Shown here: piece after piece, positions 6,990 through 12,914 of the stretch
Numbering within the stretch: the stretch's first letter is position 1
How the letters are laid out: each line of letters starts with the position of its first letter
DNA from: DASRSE01 sp035656655
GTDB lineage: Bacteria > Planctomycetota > Planctomycetia > Pirellulales > DASRSE01
NCBI GenBank assembly: GCA_035656655.1
Contig: DASRSE010000133.1
Span: forward strand, 1 to 12,914
Reading direction: 5' to 3'
DNA length: 12,914 bases
Position numbers and translations under genes: made by a program
The notes under the pieces: model-generated
Told to the model about the DNA's origin: nothing
The model's database searches: none
The model's input: the letters and a program-made list of their open reading frames with translations, nothing else

Positions 6990-7884
6990 CGGCCACCTCC
7001 GCGCTCAAGTTGCGGCCGATTTTTTCGGCGTTCGAAGCGCGGGCCGCCGGGGTCCCCTTTTCGCCGGTGAATTGATGCAGCAATTGCTTGAAGGTGCCGG
7101 TCACGCTATTGGCTTGCGTTTGTTTGCACAGCCCCAACAAGCGATCGACCTCGAGCGGATCGGTCACTTCGGCGAGGGTATCCATGCCCCCGGCCGTGGC
7201 CGAAACGAGAATCAATTTTCCGCCGAGGCGGATGAGATGCATGTTTTGGCGGCCGGCGAGCGGCGCGCGGCCCAGCACCTCAATGACGTCGCTGGATAGC
7301 AGCCCTGCCCCTTTGGGCATTCCGCGGCGGAAGAGCCACGTGGCCAGAAAGAACAAACCGAGCACGACCGCCAGACTCAGGGCGACGCTGAACAGTCCCG
7401 CCAATGTGTTCCCTTTGGCTTCGCCGCGGGAGCGACTTTTCGAGGCCGGCGCGAGGGGGAGCGATTTCTCTTGAAAGTTCGTGGCGAGTACATGCGGATC
7501 GCGGACCGCCGAATCGCGCTGCGGCAGCGGATCGCGCTGCGGCGAAGGATCGTGGAGCGCGGCGGGATCGTGGAGCGCGGCAGGATCGTGGAGCGCGGCA
7601 GGATCGTGGAGCGCGGCGGGATCGCGTAAAGATGCCGGCGCGGCTTCCGTACCGAGGAGCTGGGGCACCCGCTCCGCCGGCGTCGCGCCCGCGGTCATGG
7701 CCTTTTCCAGACCGCTGTTGGGAAATGGCTGCGGCGAACGGTCAGAACGCGCGGCCGGCTCGCCCTGCAGCGCCGCATTGCCCTGCACCGCCGCATTGCT
7801 GTGGAACGCCGGACTCCCTCCGCGCGCCGGGGCAGCGAGCCCCAGCATTCCGCAGAGCACGGCGATTGTGGCGATGGGGCGCAT
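6982..7884 (-). CDS. fliO: FliO-like flagellar export assembly protein with repeat linker
   Basis: FliO is a bitopic membrane protein that helps assemble the FliP ring. The 300-residue product is much longer than enteric FliO (about 120). It has a signal peptide (1-20, APARGG cleavage region), a long Ala/Pro/Asp-rich linker with four perfect AALHDP hexapeptides (about 90-113) and two PQRD units, a membrane helix (about 160-185, ending in WLFRRG), and the FliO domain (about 200-243, VIEVLGRAPLAGRQNMHLIRL). Identity rests on the helix plus this domain and on its place just before fliP. I chose the ATG at 7884 because AGGGAG sits 5 bases upstream and the signal peptide then starts MRP; an in-frame ATG at 7914 would add ten residues but has no spaced ribosome site. 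Confidence 0.88.
   Translation of the reverse strand: MRPIATIAVLCGMLGLAAPARGGSPAFHSNAAVQGNAALQGEPAARSDRSPQPFPNSGLEKAMTAGATPAERVPQLLGTEAAPASLRDPAALHDPAALHDPAALHDPAALHDPSPQRDPLPQRDSAVRDPHVLATNFQEKSLPLAPASKSRSRGEAKGNTLAGLFSVALSLAVVLGLFFLATWLFRRGMPKGAGLLSSDVIEVLGRAPLAGRQNMHLIRLGGKLILVSATAGGMDTLAEVTDPLEVDRLLGLCKQTQANSVTGTFKQLLHQFTGEKGTPAARASNAEKIGRNLSAEVADG
7546..7617 (-). repeat. 18-bp minisatellite inside fliO (AALHDP x4)
   Basis: Four consecutive 18-bp units, two with one base difference, encode four AALHDP hexapeptides in the periplasmic linker. Degenerate units continue on both sides (RDP, PQRDP, PQRD). Because the unit is a multiple of three, gain or loss of copies changes only linker length. 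Confidence 0.9.
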
Positions 7885-7889
7885 CCTTG

Positions 7890-7895
7890 CTCCCT
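7890..7895 (-). promoter_or_regulatory. Ribosome binding site that sets the fliO start
   Basis: AGGGAG on the minus strand lies 5 bases before the ATG at 7884. The competing ATG at 7914 has AGG only directly against it, with no proper spacing. Confidence 0.5.
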
Positions 7896-7935
7896 GGGTC
7901 AACCGATTAAGCATCCTGCGCGTGGCGATCCGTCG

Positions 7936-8496
7936 CTACGCGGCGCCGGCGGTCGCGTCTCCCGCGACCAGTTCGGCAACTCGCACACAAAAGTTATCGT
8001 TGAGAACCAACACTTCGCCGCGTGCGACCAGGCGGCCGTTGACGAAGATGTCGACCGGGTCGCCGGCCATTTTATCCAGCGGCACGACCGCCCCTTTGCA
8101 GAGTTTCAGCACGTCTTCCAAATACATGTGCGTGCGCCCTAATTCAATTCGCAAATCGAGTTCGACATCGCGAATCAATTCGAGCGTGGCTGCTTCGGTC
8201 GAAGAAGGCGCGCCGCCGAATTCTGGCAAAGTAAAGGGGGAGACGCCCGCCGGCGGAGCCGTCGCGACCGGCTCGTTGATCGAGGCAATCGCTTGCTCGG
8301 CTTGGCGAAATAAAAAGTCGATGTCCGACTGCGAGATATTGCCGTCGGCCGCCGCGGGGGCGGGGCGCGGAGTCGTGGCCGCGGGGCTGGCGGTGCCGAC
8401 CACGGGCGCACCCGCCGCGGCAGCCGGCTGCGCGCCGCCTTGCAGTTCGGCAAGGAGCTTTTCGACTTCGTCCTGACTTACGAGATCATCAGCCAT
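7936..8496 (-). CDS. fliN: FliN-type flagellar switch (C-ring) protein with doubled N-terminal peptide
   Basis: FliN forms the lower C-ring that binds export substrates and, with FliM, sets rotation direction. The 186-residue product has a typical SpoA domain at about 105-177 (LELIRDVELDLRIELGRTHM ... VDIFVNGRLVARGEVLVLND). The N-terminus is unusual. Residues 5-18 (LVSQDEVEKLLAEL) and again 53-65 (NISQSDIDFLFRQ) resemble the LSQ-x-EIDALL peptide that in FliM and Bacillus FliY binds phosphorylated CheY. An Ala/Pro linker separates the two copies. Without a FliM-like middle (CheC-type) domain, it is a FliN, not a FliM or full FliY. It lies 73 bp after fliL and 51 bp before fliO, and no fliM occurs in the window. 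The start ATG at 8496 fits the first peptide; the ribosome site is weak. Confidence 0.92.
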   Translation of the reverse strand: MADDLVSQDEVEKLLAELQGGAQPAAAAGAPVVGTASPAATTPRPAPAAADGNISQSDIDFLFRQAEQAIASINEPVATAPPAGVSPFTLPEFGGAPSSTEAATLELIRDVELDLRIELGRTHMYLEDVLKLCKGAVVPLDKMAGDPVDIFVNGRLVARGEVLVLNDNFCVRVAELVAGDATAGAA

Positions 8497-8523
8497 GGGA
8501 ATCCGTTCCGTGGCGAAAGGAAA

Positions 8524-8543
8524 GCACGCTCGGGCGAGCGTGC
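8524..8543 (-). repeat. Perfect palindromic hairpin between fliL and fliN
   Basis: GCACGCTC (8524-8531) and GAGCGTGC (8536-8543) form an 8-bp perfect stem with a 4-base centre (GGGC on the plus strand). On the transcribed strand it is followed by TTTCCTTT. It may act as a weak terminator, an mRNA-stability hairpin or a dispersed palindromic repeat. It sits exactly where fliM lies in many other bacteria. Confidence 0.75.
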
Positions 8544-8569
8544 CAACCGTGTTTCAAAAGCAGTCGGGC

Positions 8570-9244
8570 TCATTGCTCGATCACGGCGAAGTCGCTAAAG
8601 ACGACCTCTTTCAGCATCGGGTCACCCAACAAGGCGTTAGTTTTCGCCAAAATCTGTCTTTTGATCAATCCCAAACCGGGATCGGTCAGATCGCTCATCT
8701 CCGCAGTCCGGATGATTTTGATCACTTGGTCGCGAATTCGATGCTTGTTCTTCTTGAACAGCTTGCCAAATTTTGTGCTCGGATCAGGATCATCGGAAAC
8801 GGGACCCTTCGGCGCGCCGTGGCCATGTCCCCCAGCCGGCGCAGCTTCCGCACCTTCTTTGTGCTCCATCGGAACGGTGCCATACAACTGAAAGTCGATC
8901 ACCAGCGTCGTATTCGAGGTCGGGTCGAACGAAGTCAGGCTGAATTTGCCAAGGCAAACTTCTTGAAAATCCTCGTGCTCGGCGTCCCCTTCATGGCCTT
9001 CCTTGTCGGCGGCCTTCTCGTCCCCCTTTTTCTCTTTCGCTTTGTCACCGGCTTCTTCCATCTTTCTGGCGGCGGTTGGCGCAGCGGCGGCGGCCGTCGA
9101 TCCCCCTTTGGGGATGAACATAAACGCCAGCACGATCTGGGCGATGATCACGACCCCCAGAAAGCCGATGATTTCGATTTTCGATAGACCTTTGGCCGCG
9201 GTCGGGGCCGCCGCTTCGGGCGCCGGTTTGGCTGCTTCAGACAT
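8570..9244 (-). CDS. fliL: FliL family stator-associated protein
   Basis: FliL is a single-pass inner-membrane protein that surrounds and supports the MotA/MotB stator. The 224-residue product has a short Ala/Pro-rich cytoplasmic tail (1-20), one membrane helix (about 23-44, IEIIGFLGVVIIAQIVLAFMF), a Lys/Glu-rich linker (about 58-92), and the FliL domain from about 93 to the end. Recognisable parts are LTSFDPTSNTTLVIDFQLYG, KHRIRDQVIKIIRTAEMSDL and a C-terminal FSDFAVIEQ. A Glu/Gly/His-rich insertion (about 127-150) splits the domain and accounts for much of the extra length over the enteric protein (about 155 residues). The gene begins 15 bp after motB, suggesting co-transcription. The start ATG at 9244 has no strong ribosome site. 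Confidence 0.93.
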   Translation of the reverse strand: MSEAAKPAPEAAAPTAAKGLSKIEIIGFLGVVIIAQIVLAFMFIPKGGSTAAAAAPTAARKMEEAGDKAKEKKGDEKAADKEGHEGDAEHEDFQEVCLGKFSLTSFDPTSNTTLVIDFQLYGTVPMEHKEGAEAAPAGGHGHGAPKGPVSDDPDPSTKFGKLFKKNKHRIRDQVIKIIRTAEMSDLTDPGLGLIKRQILAKTNALLGDPMLKEVVFSDFAVIEQ

Positions 9245-9259
9245 GGCAATGCTCTGGTT

Positions 9260-10060
9260 TTAACTAGGGTTTTTGGCCTCTCCTGCCGGAGTGGCCGCGG
9301 ACCGATCGGGGTTGGAATCGACGCGCGCGCGCTCTTCGGGCGTCCCGCGCAGATTCTCGGTAAACTCGTTCAACATGAAGATTTCGACGCGGCCGTTCTT
9401 GCGGAGCAGGGCTTCGTCGCCGAGCAGGTGGGCCGGTTCGTATTGGCCGGCCACGCTCATCCGGATGCGCTGCGGGTCGATTCCGAACTCAATGAGTTGG
9501 TCCATCGTCGCCTTGCAGCGAGCATAGGCCAAATCCCAATGGTCGTTGTATGGGCTCTCTTCGCGGAGCGGCTGATTCGACGTATGTCCGCGAATTTCAA
9601 TTTTTTGCAGCTTGCCTGCTAACTCGCAGGCGATCGTCATAAGGGCTTTCTTTCCTTCGGCCGTGATCTCGGCGGAGGCATCTTCAAAGAAGATGACGCC
9701 GCCCGAGGAGGCTTGGGTTCCTTGGCGGATGTTCATGACGCGGAGTGAATCGCCCGGCGGACCGTGCGCGCTGGTCGATTCTTCTGGGGGGGGCTTCTTT
9801 TTCAAAAAGCCCGACGCCATCGTGGCGGCTTTGGAGTCGCGCGGAATGAGCTTGCCGCCGCCCGATGAGTTGAAGCGGCCAAACTGTTTGCGGAAGGCTT
9901 GCATGACCGGCTCTTGCTTTTCGCCTTCCGGCTTGCCTGCCATCGAATACATGACGACGAAGAAAGCCATCAGAATGGTGATCATGTCGGCGTACGACAC
10001 CATCCACTCGGGGGCTCCTTCGGACGGAGGCGCTTCGGCGGGTTTGGGGGCTTTCGGCAT
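9260..10060 (-). CDS. motB: Flagellar stator protein MotB
   Basis: MotB anchors the stator to peptidoglycan and carries the ion-binding aspartate. The 266-residue protein has the hallmark PEWMVSYADMITILMAFFVV (17-36). Asp25 is the conserved ion-binding residue and the single membrane helix covers about 22-40. A linker and plug-like region with a Lys/Pro stretch (about 42-115) lead to the OmpA-like peptidoglycan-binding domain (about 120-232), with GHTSNQPL (158-165), DLAYARC (176-182) and KNGRVEIF (221-228). The Ser/Gly-rich tail is unremarkable. It lies between motA (78 bp upstream) and fliL (15 bp downstream). Whether it uses protons or sodium cannot be settled from this sequence alone. Confidence 0.96.
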   Translation of the reverse strand: MPKAPKPAEAPPSEGAPEWMVSYADMITILMAFFVVMYSMAGKPEGEKQEPVMQAFRKQFGRFNSSGGGKLIPRDSKAATMASGFLKKKPPPEESTSAHGPPGDSLRVMNIRQGTQASSGGVIFFEDASAEITAEGKKALMTIACELAGKLQKIEIRGHTSNQPLREESPYNDHWDLAYARCKATMDQLIEFGIDPQRIRMSVAGQYEPAHLLGDEALLRKNGRVEIFMLNEFTENLRGTPEERARVDSNPDRSAATPAGEAKNPS

Positions 10061-10138
10061 GAAGTCTGTTTGCTTTTGTCTTGGCTAGTGCATCGTATCC
10101 GTGCGCTGATGCAACTTGTTGAATGCTTCAACCGGCCA

Positions 10139-10927
10139 TTAGGCCGCCTCTCCATGCGACCGTTCCTTCGGCGGCAGGAAGTTCACCAGTTTTTGCTGAA
10201 TCGTTCGCGGGTTGTCGCCCGACTGAATGCCGAGGATTCCGCGAACGATGATTTCCTTGGCCATCAATTCTTCGCCGCTGCGGACCGACAGTTTTTCGGT
10301 GAACGGGATGCAGACCAGATTCGCCATCAATGCTCCATACAGCGTTCCGATCAACGCCACGGCCATCGACGGACCAATCGAGTCGGGATCCGACAAGTTG
10401 CCCAACATCATGATCAGACCGAGGAGGGTCGCGATCATGCCGAACGCAGGGCCGCACCGGCCGATGAGTTCCAAAACCTTCTTTTGTTCTTTATGCCGAG
10501 CGGCCATGTTTTCCATTTCGGTCCGCATCACTTCTTCGATGACTTCGGCCCGGGTTCCGTCGACCGCCATTTGCACTCCCATCGCCACGAACGAGTCTTC
10601 GATTTCGGAGGCTTTGCTTTCCAGCGCGAGCAACCCATCGCGCCGCGCCGTTTCCGCCAAGCCGACGAGCTGCTCGATCAGATGGTTCAGGTTCTCGGGC
10701 TTGGTGAAGAACACCTTGAGGATGACTTTGAACAGGGCCAACACATTTTTTAACGGAAAGCCGACAAGCCCGACGGCCGTGCCGCCGCCGATCACCATCA
10801 TGATGGCGGGGGGATCGATAAATGCACCGTAATTCACTTTGCCGTGGCCCATCAATTCCATCACGACGAGCGATCCGAGCATCATCCCGAACGCCATGAC
10901 GAGGCCGGCGATTGTGGCGATATCCAT
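10139..10927 (-). CDS. motA: Flagellar stator protein MotA
   Basis: MotA is the four-helix stator subunit that pushes on the rotor as ions flow past MotB. At 262 residues it matches the MotA/PomA size. Helices lie at about 5-26 and 40-60 (DPPAIMMVIGGGTAVGL) and then about 155-177 and 188-208. The charged cytoplasmic loop holds ETARRDGLLALES (92-104), the segment whose Arg and Glu contact FliG in characterised stators. The two channel prolines are likely Pro160 (CGPAFGMIATLLGL) and Pro208 (LVCIPFTEKL). AGGGAAG (10935-10941) is a good ribosome site before the ATG at 10927. It begins 54 bp after flbD. Confidence 0.97.
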   Translation of the reverse strand: MDIATIAGLVMAFGMMLGSLVVMELMGHGKVNYGAFIDPPAIMMVIGGGTAVGLVGFPLKNVLALFKVILKVFFTKPENLNHLIEQLVGLAETARRDGLLALESKASEIEDSFVAMGVQMAVDGTRAEVIEEVMRTEMENMAARHKEQKKVLELIGRCGPAFGMIATLLGLIMMLGNLSDPDSIGPSMAVALIGTLYGALMANLVCIPFTEKLSVRSGEELMAKEIIVRGILGIQSGDNPRTIQQKLVNFLPPKERSHGEAA

Positions 10928-10934
10928 TGCGACG

Positions 10935-10941
10935 CTTCCCT
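10935..10941 (-). promoter_or_regulatory. Ribosome binding site of motA
   Basis: AGGGAAG on the minus strand lies 7 bases upstream of the motA ATG. It is one of the clearest Shine-Dalgarno sequences in the cluster. Confidence 0.55.
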
Positions 10942-10981
10942 AATGTGCGAAAAAGTCTACGACCTGTTGGGACTTCCATCT

Positions 10982-11221
10982 TTACGCGACGGGCGCGATT
11001 GGGCTTCCGATCGCGCTCGCTCGCGGCGGCGCGTTGGGAACAAGATATTTCGAGCGTTGATAGTCGAGCGCTCGGCGCAACACCTCGTCCATGGACTCTT
11101 GGACGACGATTCGCTCTTCGTCATCGAGCGTGACAAACGTGTCGGGCCGCGCCTCGACGTAGCGGATCAACTCCGCGTTGACGAGAAAGGGCTCGCCTCC
11201 GAGTCGTGTCAACTTGATCAT
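10982..11221 (-). CDS. flbD: FlbD family flagellar protein
   Basis: This is a 79-residue member of the small FlbD/swrD family (PF06289-type), found beside flgE and motA in many bacteria. In Bacillus subtilis SwrD is reported to raise flagellar torque through the stator. The conserved family pattern is plain: MIKLTRLGGEPFLVNAELI (1-19), then ARPDTFVTLDDEERIVVQES, a phrase typical of the family. The Pro/Ala-rich tail from about 61 is longer than in the shortest relatives. I chose the ATG at 11221 because it gives the canonical N-terminus and has AGAGAG upstream; the frame stays open for 40 more codons with no family similarity. It is not the Caulobacter transcription factor also called FlbD. 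It seems to be the first gene of the motor operon. Confidence 0.92.
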   Translation of the reverse strand: MIKLTRLGGEPFLVNAELIRYVEARPDTFVTLDDEERIVVQESMDEVLRRALDYQRSKYLVPNAPPRASAIGSPIAPVA

Positions 11222-11402
11222 GGTCGAGTCTCTCTGCGTCCGATGGTCCGAGTGCTTTTGCCGTTGAATTCCGCGTGGTTCCAGTGAACTCGGCCGGCCT
11301 TGCACGCCGAAAACGAGCCGCCGCGTTCGGCAAGTGTTCATTTTCCCGGCGAAGTTCGATAATCGCTAATTTCCGTCTCCAAGGAAGACTAGGACAAGAA
11401 AC

Positions 11403-11426
11403 CGGTCCGCGAGCAGATTCGGACCG
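11403..11426 (-). other. Perfect 7-bp hairpin downstream of the flgE terminators
   Basis: CGGTCCG (11403-11409) and CGGACCG (11420-11426) are perfect inverted repeats around a 10-base loop. On the minus strand the hairpin follows directly after the T tract of the second terminator and is trailed by GGTTTCTTGT, a poor T tract. Confidence 0.6.
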
Positions 11427-11427
11427 C

Positions 11428-11457
11428 AAAAAAGCCACACGAACCTCCGGCTGTGGC
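11428..11457 (-). terminator. Second intrinsic terminator after flgE
   Basis: On the minus strand GCCACA (11452-11457) pairs with TGTGGC (11434-11439) across a 12-base loop, followed by six T's (11428-11433). It stands about 25 bases after the first terminator, as a back-up or as the end of a separate short transcript. Confidence 0.75.
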
Positions 11458-11480
11458 GAAAAGAGGACTTGCCGCCGCGC

Positions 11481-11526
11481 AAAAAAAAATCCGCTCGCTG
11501 TCCCGGTGGGGGGGCAACGAGCGGAT
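11481..11526 (-). terminator. Strong intrinsic terminator after flgE
   Basis: On the minus strand ATCCGCTCG (11518-11526) pairs perfectly with CGAGCGGAT (11489-11497) over a 20-base loop that contains a C7 run, followed by at least eight T's (11481-11488). It lies about 92 bases after the flgE stop codon and should end the flgE transcript. Confidence 0.88.
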
Positions 11527-11551
11527 CGTGCGCGTCGTAACGATTGTGCGG

Positions 11552-11580
11552 CCGGCGGCTCGGCGCTTGGCCGCCGCCGG
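11552..11580 (-). other. GC-rich hairpin between flgE and its terminator
   Basis: CCGGCGGC (11552-11559) and GCCGCCGG (11573-11580) are perfect 8-bp inverted repeats with a 13-base loop and no T tract. It may stabilise the 3' end of the flgE mRNA. Confidence 0.5.
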
Positions 11581-11584
11581 ACGG

Positions 11585-11601
11585 CTGGCCATTTCGGCCA
11601 G
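11585..11601 (-). other. Short hairpin just after the flgE stop codon
   Basis: CTGGCC (11585-11590) and GGCCAG (11596-11601) form a 6-bp stem with a 5-base loop, 16 bases after the flgE stop. No T tract follows. Confidence 0.5.
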
Positions 11602-11617
11602 TCGGCAAGCCGGCGAA

Positions 11618-12914
11618 CTACCGATTGAGTTGCAACAACTCCTGGAACAATTGCTGCGTGGTCGTGATCACCCGCGTATTGCCCGAATAGGCCGTGGAGG
11701 CCAAGATCAGGTTGATGAGGTTCTGGCCGATGTCGGAGTTCGACAGTTCGACCGCGCCGGCCGTGATCGTGCCAATGCCTTGTTGGCCAGGCACGCCGAC
11801 GACCGCCAACCCCGAGTTGGGACCGCTCGTATAGAGGTTATTTCCGACTTGTTGCAAACCGTCCGGATTGCCGAATCGGGCCAGGACGACCTGGCCCAGC
11901 GTTCGCGTGACGCCGTTGCTGAAGTTGCCGCGGATCGTCCCATCTTGACCGATGGTGTAGCTGGACAAGGTCCCGGCGCCGGAGCCGTCTTGCGACGAGG
12001 CGGCCAAGCTATTCGAGGTCCCGGCCAAACCAGAGAGTTTGGTAAAATCGAGTTGAAATTCGAGCGGCGAAAGGGCGGCGGTGCCGGTTCGATTGATGTC
12101 GACCTTGTCATTGGTCACATTGAACACGCTGCCGGTGCCATCGAACTTGATCAAGCCGGTGCCGACCGAGATTCCGTTGCCCCCTTTGTTGTCGGGCGAG
12201 TCGGCATACCAGCGGTAGACGGTGGAGTTGCTGGTTTCGCTTTCAAGCTCGACCGTGACGTGGACGTTCACCGGGACGCCGAGCGAATCGTACGCCACCA
12301 GATCGGTCGCGGCGCCCGCCCCGATTGCCGTCTGCGTGACGCCGAAGCCAAGGTTCGGCGTCGTCGTACCGGAGGCCGTCGTCAATTTGAACGACGTCAA
12401 GGGAATGTCGATGGCGCTATCGGTGCCATTGTTGCTGACGAATTGCAATTTGCCGCCAGTGATGACCGAGCCGCCGGGCGGCGTTCCCGAGGCATCGATC
12501 GGGATCGGGTTTTGCGGATCGGCCGCCGGTTGCTGGATGCCCATCGACTGGTTCATGAAGTTGACCAGATCTTGGACCGTAGTGGTGCTGGTGATGTCCA
12601 GCGTTTGCGTCGAGAGGGCGGCGCCCCCTTTGTGTCCCGTGAAGTCGAGCGTGCCGACGTCGAACGGGTGGTCGTACGTGCTGCCATTGCGGCTGATCAC
12701 ATCGACGAGCAAAGTGTTGTTCGTGATCTTCGGCCCGTCCAAATCGAGCACCTTATAATTCGGCGCGGTGGTGTCGGTAATCGCAGAATCGGGAGCGTTG
12801 TCCACGAACGAGTCGCCCGCATTCGCCGAGCCGATGTGATAAAAAGTGCTAGGATCGGTAGACAGGTTGCGATAGATCTGAATCGTGCCGCCGGCATAGA
12901 TGCCAGTCGGGGCG
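11618..12914 (-). CDS. flgE: Flagellar hook protein FlgE (5' end beyond the window)
   Basis: FlgE builds the hook that joins the flagellar motor to the filament. About 431 residues are visible and the frame is open to the right edge, so the N-terminus is missing; no start codon should be assigned here. The C-terminal end is diagnostic: AGAVELSNSDIGQNLINLI followed by AYSGNTRVITTTQQLFQELL, the heptad-rich helix of the flagellar rod/hook family. Before it lie the segment LGQVVLARFGNPDGLQQVGN, typical of rod/hook proteins, and Gly/Thr/Ser-rich beta domains. A FlaE-like surface domain includes the phrase LVAYDSLGVPVNVHVTVELE. Threonine- and asparagine-rich composition suits an exported, exposed protein. 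Five hairpins, two of them terminators, follow its stop codon, so it is probably the last gene of an upstream unit. Confidence 0.94.
   Translation of the reverse strand, partial: APTGIYAGGTIQIYRNLSTDPSTFYHIGSANAGDSFVDNAPDSAITDTTAPNYKVLDLDGPKITNNTLLVDVISRNGSTYDHPFDVGTLDFTGHKGGAALSTQTLDITSTTTVQDLVNFMNQSMGIQQPAADPQNPIPIDASGTPPGGSVITGGKLQFVSNNGTDSAIDIPLTSFKLTTASGTTTPNLGFGVTQTAIGAGAATDLVAYDSLGVPVNVHVTVELESETSNSTVYRWYADSPDNKGGNGISVGTGLIKFDGTGSVFNVTNDKVDINRTGTAALSPLEFQLDFTKLSGLAGTSNSLAASSQDGSGAGTLSSYTIGQDGTIRGNFSNGVTRTLGQVVLARFGNPDGLQQVGNNLYTSGPNSGLAVVGVPGQQGIGTITAGAVELSNSDIGQNLINLILASTAYSGNTRVITTTQQLFQELLQLNR

Larger units (their letters stand above)
11222..11617. other. 396-bp intergenic region between flgE and flbD
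   Basis: There is no gene here that I can support. The half nearer flgE is packed with hairpins, including two intrinsic terminators on the minus strand. The half nearer flbD (11222-11400) must hold the promoter of the flbD-flhB unit if flgE transcription stops at the terminators. I found no convincing sigma54 (GG-N10-GC), sigma28 or sigma70 promoter in it; TTGGAG...TATCG on the minus strand around 11355-11382 is too weak to call. Confidence 0.7.

Noticed and set aside
7481..8476. Long open frame (331 codons) on the plus strand opposite fliN and fliO
   Set aside because: It is a mirror of the biased codon use of the genes on the other strand. The product is Ser/Ala/Gly-rich with no domain, and both sense genes are certain.
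10982..11341. Longer form of FlbD beginning 40 codons upstream
   Set aside because: The extra residues have no family similarity, while MIKLTRLGG is the normal FlbD N-terminus.
11355..11400. Possible promoter for flbD
   Set aside because: On the minus strand TTGGAG and a TATCG-like box have poor spacing and weak matches. No sigma54 or sigma28 pattern was found.

Overview
The window is GC-rich bacterial DNA dominated by a flagellar gene cluster on the minus strand. Reading that strand from the right edge, the genes are flgE (5' end outside the window), flbD, motA, motB, fliL, fliN, fliO, fliP, fliQ, fliR and flhB. The order, the alanine/proline-rich linkers, a FlbD next to flgE, and the nearby sulfotransferase and lipoprotein thioredoxin suggest a planctomycete (perhaps Pirellulales). 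That assignment is inferred from gene content, not from a phylogenetic marker.

Layout, left to right. Positions 1-780 hold the C-terminal remnant of a large serine recombinase (plus strand). Its reading frame runs into a tRNA-Pro(CGG) gene on the minus strand (780-854), which has a good promoter at 879-906. Positions 855-1560 contain no gene I can support. A secreted, lipobox-bearing thioredoxin-like protein (1561-2070, +) is followed by a candidate terminator. A sulfotransferase (2265-3428, +) has a plausible sigma70-type promoter. The convergent gap before flhB (3429-3765) is packed with repeats: two 76-bp copies carrying a perfect REP-like palindrome, three 15-bp tandem units, and a second unrelated 15-bp tandem that runs onto the flhB stop codon.

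Positions 3766-11221 encode the motor and export genes. MotA and MotB are the stator and FliL its partner. FliN is the C-ring/switch protein. FliO, FliP, FliQ, FliR and FlhB form the membrane core of the flagellar type III export gate. FlbD is a small conserved flagellar protein of unclear biochemical role. Gene spacings are short, and fliO and fliP overlap, so this is probably one transcription unit. It is separated from flgE by about 400 bp containing two convincing intrinsic terminators and three more hairpins, so flgE probably ends an upstream unit and flbD begins a new one.

The points most worth following up: no fliM lies between fliL and fliN, and a perfect palindrome sits at that junction; the FliN here carries two N-terminal peptides resembling the FliM/FliY CheY-binding motif; the FlhB self-cleavage motif reads NPTE rather than NPTH; FliO has an in-frame hexapeptide minisatellite; there is a stack of hairpins downstream of flgE; a REP-like array sits between convergent genes; and a decayed recombinase abuts the tRNA. 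I found no wholly new multi-gene system. The novelty lies in variations of a known machine.
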